DNA of 20,692 nucleotides from Echinostoma caproni (Eukaryota; Platyhelminthes; Trematoda; Plagiorchiida; Echinostomatidae), in contig UZAN01044328.1 of the NCBI GenBank assembly GCA_900618425.1, forward strand, positions 1 to 20,692. Reading direction: 5' to 3'. Under the pieces are notes generated by a model. It saw nothing but the letters and a program-made list of their open reading frames with translations. It did not search any database and was not told the origin of the DNA. The translations under genes and the position numbers were made by a program. This document shows, piece after piece, positions 9,753 through 18,668 of this stretch. Numbering within the stretch: position 1 is the stretch's first letter; each line of letters opens with the position of its first letter.

Positions 9753-10061
9753 GGAGTGTCTGGTTGTTTTCAGCTCAATAGGCTCCGCTGGTTAGAACAC
9801 TTTGGAGATCGCCTACTTCAAGGCACCTTATTTGCAGTAGCTGTTGCAGACTGGAGAAAGTTATGTGGAGGTCAGCAGATGATGTGGAGACGAGACATGA
9901 AGAAATGCACAGAGCGATTAGGTAGTAGTAGGTGTCTCTCGTCTTTCGGGTTGGGGTTCAAAAGACTCCGAAATCGCATGGTTGGCGCACTGAAGGTCAT
10001 GGCTGCGAATCGATAGCAACGGCAATCATGCTGTCACTTCTTATCAGACCAGAATGCTTGA
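9753..10061 (+). pseudogene. RTE-type LINE ORF2 C-terminus, decayed
   Basis: Translation from about 9756 gives a region beginning NRLRWLEHFGDRLLQGTLFA, then WRKLCGGQQMMWRRDMK, and ending NRMVGALKVMAANR. I recognise the pattern (RLRWLGH near the start, W-rich GGQ...W...MK centre, then ...A.NR..WR..C) as the extreme C-terminus of RTE-clade LINE endonuclease-reverse transcriptases common in fluke genomes. That recognition is from memory of the family, not a search. A TAG at 10014-10016 interrupts the frame. The same frame then continues with QRQSCCHFLSDQNA to a TGA at 10059-10061, which fits the usual end of these proteins. An in-frame TAG at 9747 closes the frame upstream and no reverse-transcriptase domain precedes it. 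It is a 5'-truncated dead copy, with the 3' UTR presumably following. Confidence 0.75.
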
Positions 10062-10660
10062 AATAGTATGTATGCACAGTTGGGCTGTGTACTCTGTGTG
10101 TTGACCATAGAAGTTCGCTTTCTTTTCCCGTCCCTATAAATAGGTCCAATCTCTGTCCTCCTTACACATTCTCACTTATCTCCTATGCAATACAAGTTTG
10201 GCAGCGATCAGTGAAGTTCGCTTCAATGTATTACGCTGTACCATGATGATGCTGAGGAGACTGAAACAGGTAAAAACAGTTGTACAGTTCTTCCTAGCCT
10301 TATGGTTTGCGCTGAAATTGCTCTATACATGACGAATTCTTCTATGAAACGGAATAAAAGCCTGCAATACTCTGAATAGTCAATTTCTCTAAACAAATTA
10401 TCGAGACTAAATTGATGTGTTTACCCAGGTAAGAATGAACATAGATCATTTTTAGCATATGCCCAATCTGTCGATCAGTCCCGTATTTAAAATGTCAGTG
10501 TTTGACTACTACAACATCTCACAGCATCCCAACCACCCATAACCAACCACCCCATAAGGTCAAACACAGTACAGAACGAGGAAACCTTGATCGGTTCTCG
10601 GGGTGGAGAGTGGGGACAGGTGGGTGTTTGAGCTATTGCCAAAGGATGTTCAAGAAACAA
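10062..10660 (+). other. Probable LINE 3' flank, otherwise unassigned
   Basis: The first part may be the 3' UTR of the RTE relic, but I cannot place its end. The sequence between about 10200 and 10660 leads into the next LINE relic and shows no clear reverse-transcriptase motif. Confidence 0.35.
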
Positions 10661-11509
10661 TATAAGGTATTATTATTCTCAGCCACTTTACTAAGGAGAT
10701 TGAAAACCCATGTCCCGTTCTACGCAAATGACGTCCAAATAGTTGGCAGCTCGTCCGATCGCCACTCAGTACAAGTCACCTTAGACAGGCTTTCAGCGTG
10801 AATGATGAAGTGGGACCTACCTTTGAACGCAGCTCAATATTATGTTCTAAGTAAACATGCCCCCCTCAACCTATTCTGCGGCTTAGGTTCCCGAATCAAC
10901 AAGCCCATAATCTAAAACATGGGAGGTGTGTCAAAGACCTTGGAATGACAATTGTATCCAGCTTTTCTCTCAACGAACAGTGTGCCCAAGTATCTCACGA
11001 GGCCCAGAGAGCGCATTTCACACCTCGAGCTGCACCAATCAGCAGAGAACTCGATGTATTTATTCCCCTGTATAGCTTGCTCCTAATACCCTACCTGGGA
11101 TACTGTGTTCGAGCTTGGGCTCCACATCAAGTAATGGACACAGACAGATTGGAGAAATTACAACAGCTAGCCACCAGAATGGGCAGTACGACCCAAGGGC
11201 TCTCCTACGAGGACCGGCTCCCGGCACCTAAATCTTTTCTCTCTGCACCGGAGACGCTTACGAGGGTACCTGATCGAAGTCTTCAGACAAATGAAGAATG
11301 CTTATCCAGGTATTCTACCGTTGAGATCCGCAAGAGAATTGATGGGCCACGATTACCGTCTAGAAGAGAACAGAAGCAATTTGGAGGTAAGGAAATGTTT
11401 CTTCACAAACAGAGTGGTCAACTGCTGGAATCGCCTTCCCGAAAGACTCGTTCAGTTAAACACAGTGAAACCCTTCAAGATAGAACTAGATCGGGTATGG
11501 ATAAAATGA
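10660..11509 (+). pseudogene. CR1/Jockey-like LINE reverse transcriptase, inactivated
   Basis: This is the 3' half of a non-LTR retrotransposon ORF2, readable across three frame segments. First (about 10660-10914) it contains FYANDVQIVG, where the catalytic F/YADD box has its first Asp changed to Asn (codon AAT at 10727-10729). A TGA at 10799-10801 stands where a Trp is expected (SA*MMKWDLPLNAAQ). Next, after a frame change before about 10918, comes CVKDLGMTIVSSFSLNEQC, then LLLIPYLGYCVRAWAPH and RLEKLQQLATRM, a typical thumb/C-terminal region, then GLSYEDRLP. Near 11227-11228 an extra C shifts the frame. Reading then continues as NLFSLHRRRLRGYLIEVFRQ, through NRVVNCWNRLPERLVQLNTV, to a TGA at 11507-11509. 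The element is 5'-truncated and cannot be functional. CR1-like is my best clade guess; Jockey is the alternative. Confidence 0.82.
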
Positions 11510-11862
11510 GATAAAATGAATAGGGTTCTTCTTTGCCTCTCTAATTCCCTCATGTGAGTCGCATAATGTTGTGCGCATGCACAACGTGGACATTCTCATC
11601 AGAACGCTTATGTGTACGTGTGCCTCACACCGACCCGGCGAGAAGACCATATGATCTGGCTGTTCTTCAGCATCGCCAAAATTGGCGCAACAACTACTAC
11701 CTTTGAACCTTGTATCCTAGGTGCGTTTCCGAGCTATCAACCGTGCTGCAGGCTGGACACACGTACAGCTCGATCGGTCTGACGACGAGGTCGAGCCAGA
11801 ATCAAGACCACCATGAGACCGGGGTTCTCTACGTCCTTGAAATTAAACTGAATTGACTTGAA
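11510..11862 (+). other. Probable LINE 3' UTR and tail
   Basis: This directly follows the decayed ORF and ends in a degenerate TTGAA/ATTGA-rich stretch (CCTTGAAATTAAACTGAATT, then GACTTGAA) at about 11835-11862. CR1-like elements end in short tandem repeats rather than poly-A, which this resembles. The boundary is an inference. Confidence 0.45.
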
Positions 11863-12515
11863 AGCAAAATATAAATTGTCAATTTCCTTCAACTTCATAA
11901 AACGCTACTGTGAGAAAATTTCTGCCTATCGCAGAAACATTTATGGTATTCACAAACAAGACCACTTGGTCTGATTGTGCGTTCCGAAACTTCCAAACTC
12001 TGAGTTCTCATTCACTCGCACCCGGATCTTACTTATCGGTCGATACACGTCACTCCGTCTAGTGCAATCAAAACAAAACATCCAAGCGCTCTCATTGGAC
12101 GGTTTGAAATCAGGTTTTTATCTACAAATTTTGGAAAAGAAAACACCAAATGCTCTAGTTTTATCCTTTTTCTGGTGGTAAGAAAATTTTGTTCACATCC
12201 ATTGCATTTATCTGTTGGTTTTCTTCTGATACAAAAGCAAATTTAATCCTCACCGATTTTACCTTAAGTTGGTACTTGTCCTATCCAGAAGTCAGTATGC
12301 TTCAAGTTCTCCTCAATCAAACTCGCGATATAGGAAGGGATTTAGATGAACTTTTTTCAATGGAAAACAGCTTTAATTATTAGAGAAACGGTTTTCTTTC
12401 ACCTGTTTGATTTGGTGAAATTGCTGCTGAAAGAAGAAAACGGATCCGCGTGGATCACCACATATCCAGCTTAGGTTCGATCAACCGGTTGATTACGTAG
12501 TCAGTAGTCACATGT
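11863..12515. other. Unassigned non-coding DNA
   Basis: Two plus-strand frames of 64-68 codons (11975-12181, 12189-12383) carry no recognisable domain and no evident splice context. I see nothing else. Confidence 0.4.
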
Positions 12516-12582
12516 CGGGTAGCGCAGTCCAAACGACTTCATCTTNCATAATACGAAAGATCGTGGTTCTAATTAGGACCCT
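12516..12582 (+). mobile_element. Possible tRNA-derived SINE head (plus strand)
   Basis: GGTAGCGCAGTCC (12518-12530) fits an A box (TAGCNCAGTNGG-like). About 35 bases further, GGTTCTAATTAGG (12565-12577) fits a degraded B box. An undetermined base (12546) lies between them, in the anticodon region. The following DNA to about 12840 may be the SINE body, but no second copy exists here to prove it. The long minus-strand open frame at 12508-12789 is antisense to this element, includes the N, and is not supported as a gene. Confidence 0.45.
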
Positions 12583-12589
12583 GTCATTA

Positions 12590-14005
12590 TTGTAATCAAG
12601 TTCCGATCTTTGTTTGGGGACTTTCAACAACCTAATTTTGTTTACATCCATCTTAACAGCCCCGTGATACCATGTTTTTCTCACGTATCCTATCGAACAC
12701 CATGCTAATAACCCGTTAAATTTGCTCAATCCCCACAGGTTGCATAGAATATTTTTCGTTTTCTTTTCATACTGATCGAAATTTATCATTTCAAATCAGA
12801 TCTGCCTAAATGTGGTGATTGTAATTTGCTTTTATCCTATCTCTGTAACTCTCTAATCTTTTTTTTCAACGAATGTTGATCTCAACGGAATGGAGGAAAC
12901 AGAGAACTGAACTGTAAAAACACCAAACCAAATTTGGTGGTTGTCGTTTTGAGAGAGAGAAAAGAATGAGATAGTCATCTTTTCAAACGAGTTCTCTCTT
13001 GCAGTTGGGAGTGTAACACCGATCGTTTATTGGGCTGCGCACGAAAAGTGATGTTTGTCCAAGAAAAGTTGAACTTGTGAGCTCAACTGTTATCTGCTAA
13101 CCTAACCATTTGCTCATGGTAAATGGAAAGCAGAATTGAGCATAATCGAATGATTTTTGAAGAACTTTCTCGATGATTCTCGTGGAACGTCAGTATTCCT
13201 ATCCAAAATCTCATACGATTTTCGCCGACGGCAATGTCTGAAATCTTTGCTTCGGTGAAAGAAACGACACAGTGGAGCAGATGAAACCGTACAGATAGCG
13301 CTGAGATCGTCAAGCTAAGGGTATATTTACACGGTGACCGTCTGAGGGAAAACTTCCCACGTCATAGCAAAGTTTTCTAATTATACGAAATAGAAAAATG
13401 CATCTTTGACAACCGACGGGAAATACCAAGTAAAATATCCTCTTTTCCGAAATACAAGTAGATATTATCTGCCATTAAAAGTTTCAATGATCAACCTTCA
13501 TCTAAGAAATCCCGTGTGTTGTGTTGATTATGTAACACTGAAAACGAGCCTTGTGTTCTCATCACATCGAACTAAAGCTAGCTAGTTGTGATTGAAACAC
13601 TGACGCACAGTATGTGTGCGATCCCGTTTTTCAACACAAAAAATCAAGATATACACAAAATAATGTGGAAATCAGATTTCGGTGGAGGATTTATTAAATG
13701 ATAAGAATAATACATCAGCTGATTAATGATAATATGAAAATAGATCGAGGCAGTCCATGCTCAACACACAACTCAGCACACAACGAGAATGCGTATCAAT
13801 CAATGTGAGCCAAGGCCATCACGTGATTGGTAAATCAATAAATAGGAACGGGCAGATAAATGCATGCGCGACAATTTCTTGATTGTTGATTGTCTGGATG
13901 TACAAAGAGGCTGACTTGAAATAATGAATGCGATAACAATGAACTTGACCGAAGAGGTAGTCACTTGTTGTATCACTGCGATCCTACTGTTTCAGTACAA
14001 TGGAA
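12590..14005. other. Unassigned non-coding DNA
   Basis: I find no tRNA-like box, reverse-transcriptase motif or microsatellite of note. A minus-strand frame at 13083-13313 (76 codons) is without motif. A small local near-duplication (CAACACACAACTCAGCACACAAC) is at about 13760-13782. Confidence 0.45.
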
Positions 14006-14039
14006 CAACTTATAAGAATTTACATGCGCTGAAAATATT

Positions 14040-14112
14040 TGTGACAACCGAAAAAGAGCACTGAATAGCTGTTTCGTCCTGTTTGGGACCCAAGCCCCAA
14101 ATCATCAAGAGT
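14040..14112 (-). ncRNA. Degenerate hammerhead ribozyme-like motif (minus strand)
   Basis: On the minus strand, GTCC-CAAACA-GGAC (14089 down to 14076) forms a 4-bp stem II hairpin directly followed by CGAAAC (14076 down to 14071). From memory, the schistosome SINE hammerhead has nearly the same block, with loop CAAATA. After GAAA, the bases ACAGC (14072 down to 14068) can pair with GTTGT (14048 down to 14044), with one G-T pair, as stem III. The pairing is followed by C (14043), giving the GUC cleavage triplet of a hammerhead. Upstream, CTTGATGA (14107 down to 14100) resembles the CUGAUGA core but has an extra T and sits 11-12 bases too far from stem II. No stem I partner was found. It is likely a relic or a non-functional variant. 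Penelope-like elements and some SINEs are known to carry hammerheads. Confidence 0.45.
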
Positions 14113-14640
14113 GCCTGTTGCCACTTGACAATCGAATGGGTTAATCCAAGCTTGCTAACACAAAACTTAAAAGAATATTTATCTCGTTTAGTTCCGATTG
14201 TGGATAAGTGCAAGCTACATCTATTCGGTAACAGTGTTTGAGAACAGTGAAGTACATTATTTCAGATAAGCGAATGATCACAATAACGAATACGTACAAC
14301 CCAATATAGGGAAAAAGTATGGATAAAACATCAAGAATTTCTTTTTTCAATGGAACTAAAGTCTAAATAAATGGCTTTCGGAAACGTAAGATACCGTCGT
14401 GTTCCAGTGAGTAGTTCCAATGTATCAACAGCAACAGGATTCGCGATGGTAGCGCGTGTTGATCGGATAATGTAGACCGGGATAACCTTGAGAATTCCAC
14501 CAATGACAAGCATCCCTTGCATTCGCGTGTACACAGGGCGCGCACTGAGTCCAAGTATGATGCATCTCCAGCGATTATGTTTTGCGGATCAAGATGATTG
14601 CAATTATTACACAAGAAAAGGAATAATGTATCATGACTGA
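14113..14640. other. Unassigned; overlapping minus-strand open frames
   Basis: Four minus-strand frames overlap here (14010-14213, 14141-14350, 14331-14534, 14363-14614). The most protein-like reads MLVIGGILKVIPVYIIRSTR on the minus strand but has no family I recognise. Because they overlap in different frames beside a hammerhead-like relic, they are more likely part of a decayed repeat than exons. Confidence 0.3.
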
Positions 14641-15842
14641 ATCATGAGATGGACAAACTAGTTTTCGCACTTCAATGTACTTTATATATTGTGACAGATT
14701 AACCATGGTATTCTTTTCAATTTATCAGAAACCGGAACGATGGTAATTTACTGACAACAAAATGAGAATCTCAGAGAACCTCAGATATAATGAGAAATTA
14801 TTCAGTCGTTCGTTTCATTTGGATATATATGTACATAAGAAATATTTGGTGGAAGAACTTTGGAGGTATTTTTAATTTTTATGCTAATACTTCTGAGAAA
14901 GAGGCAAATCGGATAGACTGAATCAAATCGAGGTTTTTTCACGTTTAAAGTGTACGGTTTGTATAAAATCGAAAATGGGTATGGACCTGAAAATTCGATT
15001 ATGCTTGTGAATTGTATGAGGATCTTAGATCTTGCGGTTTAGGTTTTTCAACGTTCAGAACACAAACCTATTCAAGCATGTTTGACCTTCAATCACAAAG
15101 CACTATACAGGTCGAATCGAAACTGAAGCAACAGGTCCCTGTGAAACACTTGTCGGTTCGTATGGGCAACAGCATTTATACTGAAGTAAATACTAATGTT
15201 TGCTAAGCCGATGGCGCTATCTCATCAAAAAGAACTTTATATTATCTCATCTTACAAAGATGACATAGTCCTTTTACCTGTTCCCGTCTCATTTGCTGTT
15301 TGTCTGTTTTAGTGTTCAAATTTTTGCCATCTTGAAGCTGTATACAAAATCACCCATTGGTAAAGAACACAATGTGGGCGAACATAATTTTTCGATAAAT
15401 TTCTTTTCAAGCTCTCACAATCACATTTATATGAAACAATTTCAGTAGGGTCAAAAAGATGGATGAGTCATGTGTTCGTTAATGAGATCGAGAGTGCTCG
15501 AAGTTTGTGCGCTGTTTGGATTACGTAACCAAAAGTCACTATGTTACGTCGTGTGAGTGATTTTCTCTTCCCTTGGCCAGGGGAGTTTGAGAGCTTGAAA
15601 CAATTTGCGTTATGCGCACAGCTCAGGCTTCATGAGTCGGATGCTAATGGTCACTGCAGTTGCTAACTTCCGAAACCGTATTGCTCTTGAGGTGTGTGGT
15701 GAGACTCGATAAATGATTGTAAATGCCGAGCGCATGTCAACTAAGTGTCCCGTCTGGATCAGATGAACAACGATTGAGCTTGACACAACTCCATCCCCAA
15801 TCTGTGTGAGCCAGCGTGGATCGTGTTCTTTGATCCGTTTGA
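14641..15842. other. Unassigned non-coding DNA
   Basis: No recognisable gene or repeat. The expected N-terminal reverse-transcriptase region of the downstream Penelope-like relic could not be read in the 200-300 bases before it. Confidence 0.45.
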
Positions 15843-16331
15843 GATATAATTAAAAAGGATCAAATGAGGAAATCTGAAAAGCAAATTACCGATAAACTAA
15901 AACAGCTCAGGGATTCAGGCTACATATCATCCTGTCTGTTTGAAGGTTTCAAACCCGTTGGCTCTAACGTGCCCCGCCCATAGCGTCCATCTAAAATACA
16001 CAAACATGGTATACCAATGCGTCCCATCATCTCTATGTCAGATTCATCTTATCACGTAACTGCTCGTTGGCTAACTAGACTTTTGGAAACCATATGTCAA
16101 CGTGTCGCCAAGAATACACATAGAGACGCCTTTCGTTTTGTGGAAATAACCAAAAACGTGAACAAAAGCAAACGACTGATATTCTCTTTGGATGTTGTTT
16201 CTCTCTTTACAAATGTTCGCCCGTTAGATACAGTTGATTTCATTTGTGAATTTATCAAGACAGAAACTGTGTCCGTGGGCCTTCTAGTCACAACTCTCAA
16301 AGAACTCATATTCTATTGTAGATCAGCTTAG
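15843..16331 (+). pseudogene. Penelope-like element reverse transcriptase fragment
   Basis: One frame reads from 15843 to 16331 with a single internal TAG at 15981-15983. Before the stop comes ITDKLKQLRDSGYISSCLFE, then FKPVGSNVPR. After it come PSKIHKHGIPMRPIIS, YHVTARWLTRLLE and SLDVVSLFTNVRPLDTVDFI. In Penelope-like reverse transcriptases the order is: helical segment ending ...L..SG.IS, G(S)..PR.YGLPK.HK.G.P.RPI.S, then SLDV.SLFTNVP (motif A). All are present in order, and the motif-A Asp (16191-16193) is intact. The stop falls exactly where the YGLPK segment should be. The frame ends after LKELIFYCRSA, before the second catalytic block, and no GIY-YIG endonuclease follows. The element is truncated at both ends. 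Recognition is by motif pattern from family knowledge. Confidence 0.85.
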
Positions 16332-16362
16332 AGCTGGCGCATGCACACAACTATTCTGACAC

Positions 16363-16382
16363 TGTGTGTGTGTGTGTGTGTG
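16363..16382. repeat. (TG)n microsatellite
   Basis: Ten TG units, about 30 bp downstream of where Penelope-like similarity stops. Confidence 0.95.
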
Positions 16383-16580
16383 AATTCTGGTTGTCCAATA
16401 GACAGTCTTGGAGTCAGCCTCATGTTGGATTCCGGCGATTACCGATCTCACCGGGTTTTGAGTTTATTTTGTAACGTCCGTACAGAAATTAGGTGACTCG
16501 TGTGGAGATCTGCGACAGTGCACTCTGAAATGACGCTCGTTACCACGGACACTTGACCAAAACCCTCGTTGTCAATCTTG

Positions 16581-16604
16581 CGCGCGCAAGCACACACACA
16601 CACA
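16581..16604. repeat. CG/CA alternating tract
   Basis: CGCGCGC, a short break, then seven CA units. The whole tract is nearly pure alternating purine-pyrimidine. Confidence 0.85.
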
Positions 16605-16609
16605 TGAAG

Positions 16610-18280
16610 AGGGAATGCAGTTACCACATACGGGCGTATATTATAGCAAGCTTAACAAGCAAATGTATGTGGAGTCATCAATCCATCAAAAGATATTTTG
16701 TAAGCGAAATTTCTATTCATTTGTTTAGGAAAGTAAAGAAGTTCATGTCCTAGCGGACGGGCCTGGATACACTATTTTTTTGCCTTCCGATGTATTTGAA
16801 TTTGTTTTAACGAGTAGGTAATAATCCTTCCTGTCAAGAGTGTACTCGACGTGGAGCATGAGACATAAGCGTTCCCGATCGCAGATTGCTCCTGTGTGAA
16901 GACAAGTGTTCCCACATTGTCCATCTTCAACAATCGTTGTTTGTTTGGTAAAATGGCCTAGCTCACCAAACTGTTAACTTATCTTATGCACATAAACATC
17001 CGTGTGATATTTGTACTAGAAACGCACAGAATTTGCTGGTATGAAAGTTTCCACCAAAATAGAGAGGAGGCTAGGAGGAGGCTGGAGGTGGGGTAGTAAC
17101 CTGCATTGACTCCACCTGGTGGGGCAAGTTAGAATGTTTGTCTTTCTCTTGAACAATATTGACTACCTCATAGTTTAGTGTTGAACCAGATTTTCCCCAT
17201 TTTCGAAGACGGATAATTACTGCACACAACTGCGCAAAAACTCTTTTTATGATGCATTCATTAGTTTTATTGCCCCCGTTCTTGAGGATAATTTAATTTC
17301 AGTTGTTGATGAATATAGTTGTGGATCAGATTAACTTTTACTTTCCTTTGGTTTGTCAGACTTCTCTCTCACTCCAACTGGAGCGTGTCCTCTTTTGGAC
17401 AAAGTCATTAGTGATCAGCCCAGAGTTCACTCTCTCTCGCCCTCAAACAGAACGCATCAATCGCCCAATTATTTTCGGTTAATACTCCCGCTTTCCATCA
17501 GGCAAAATAAATGAACATAAAACGGAAAAACCTTTCAACTAGCGGAGTCATTTTTCCTCTGTTTGTTTCCATACTACTTTTATTCTGCTAATCAGTTTTC
17601 TGACACCGTGAGTGCGAGACTCAGCGTGTGCTGTTTTGCGGTAAGAGATTCGATTTTTGTGGGGATAGAAAACCGATCAACAGACTAACCGATTGATGTG
17701 GACAGACATAATGCTGCATTTATTTATCGTTCTTGAGATTTGCCTTTCCGCCAACTGTTTTCTTCCCCCTATGGATCCAGTTTCCTATGTTTCAGTATGT
17801 GAGCTTGTAGGAGAAAAGAAAACCGCGAGATTTCGGTAGGCTCAGATGACCTCTTATTATCCATGTTCAAACATGGTGTTGATACCCACCTCCTCTAATG
17901 CTTTATCTATACAAATCATCTGTATCCCTCATTCCTTGAAGCCTAATACTTCATTGTTCATCTATGATTTCTCCTCATCTGATATTATTATCATTATTAT
18001 TATTATTAATAAACTAACCGAGATCACTATTATCATTCGTAAACGGTAATAGCAGTCATAATACTCCCAGAGACCCAGCTTAACTTACGTGTACGTTGTA
18101 CGTGTATGAGTGAAACGAAATCCGTTCATTAGGGCAGTAGGTAAAGAATAGACAGACAATTCCAAAAAATGTGTAGATTATGTATTTTTCAGTGATTCGT
18201 AATCTATCGATCCCGTTTTAGGACACCTTCTTCTCCGAAAGTCACAGTCACTTGGTTGTCCAATCATATTAATTAAGGGC
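16610..18280. other. Unassigned DNA containing a (TTA)n repeat
   Basis: No gene is supported. A TTA array is at 17984-18008. The 66- and 67-codon open frames here contain no motif. Confidence 0.45.
17984..18008. repeat. (TTA)n microsatellite
   Basis: Imperfect TTA array (ATTATTATCATTATTATTAT). The isoleucine run in the overlapping open frame is this repeat translated. Confidence 0.9.
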
Positions 18281-18311
18281 TCGTGAGTAATGAAGGATTT
18301 GATTCAATTTC
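18281..18311. repeat. Direct repeat, left copy
   Basis: Shares AGGATTTGATTCAATT and similar flanks (TCGTGAG, TAATG) with 18636-18668, about 355 bp away. On the minus strand it is the putative 3' tail of the SINE-like element at 18425-18495. Confidence 0.85.
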
Positions 18312-18495
18312 AAAGGTGAATTCGTCGTGTATATAGCAAACGAAACGTGAACTGAAAATTTAGGATGCACTGGACTGCTGTTCCGACCTGGTTGGGTAGC
18401 ATCAGCAGTGCGAATCCATCGACCCAACTGGACTGTGGAACCCGGGATCTCACGGGCAGGACGCAAGCTTCGCTACCCACTCGGCCACTGGGAAG
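18312..18495 (-). mobile_element. tRNA-derived SINE-like element (minus strand)
   Basis: On the minus strand, CAGTGGCCGAGTGGGTAGCG (18490 down to 18471) is a strong A-box/D-arm sequence of the Leu/Ser tRNA type. GATCCCGGGTTCCACAGTCC (18448 down to 18429) is a T-arm-like sequence with a B box changed at one or two positions. The body runs from about 18428 down to 18312. It ends in GAAATTGAATCAAATCC, which is shared with the other direct repeat at 18636. The minus-strand open frames of 65-84 codons across this element are translations of the repeat. It is a different SINE lineage from the pair at 2003 and 6391. Confidence 0.65.
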
Positions 18496-18635
18496 ACCGT
18501 TTTTCATTTTCCGTTTACACGAGATAGCACAACTCATCTTTGCGAGTTTGTTGCCAACCGTCAACCTTGCTCATCTTAACGCTAGCCTTCGGGGTTATGA
18601 TTCGGTTGGAAACAATCACAATCTGACTAATTGTT

Positions 18636-18668
18636 TCATGAGAATAATGGAGGATTTGATTCAATTCA
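18636..18668. repeat. Direct repeat, right copy
   Basis: Shares AGGATTTGATTCAATT and flanking similarity with 18281-18311. It could be a long target-site duplication, or the 3' tail of a second, adjacent minus-strand copy of the same element. Confidence 0.85.

Noticed and set aside
12508..12789. 93-codon minus-strand open frame
   Set aside because: It is antisense to a possible SINE, contains an undetermined base, and has no recognisable domain.
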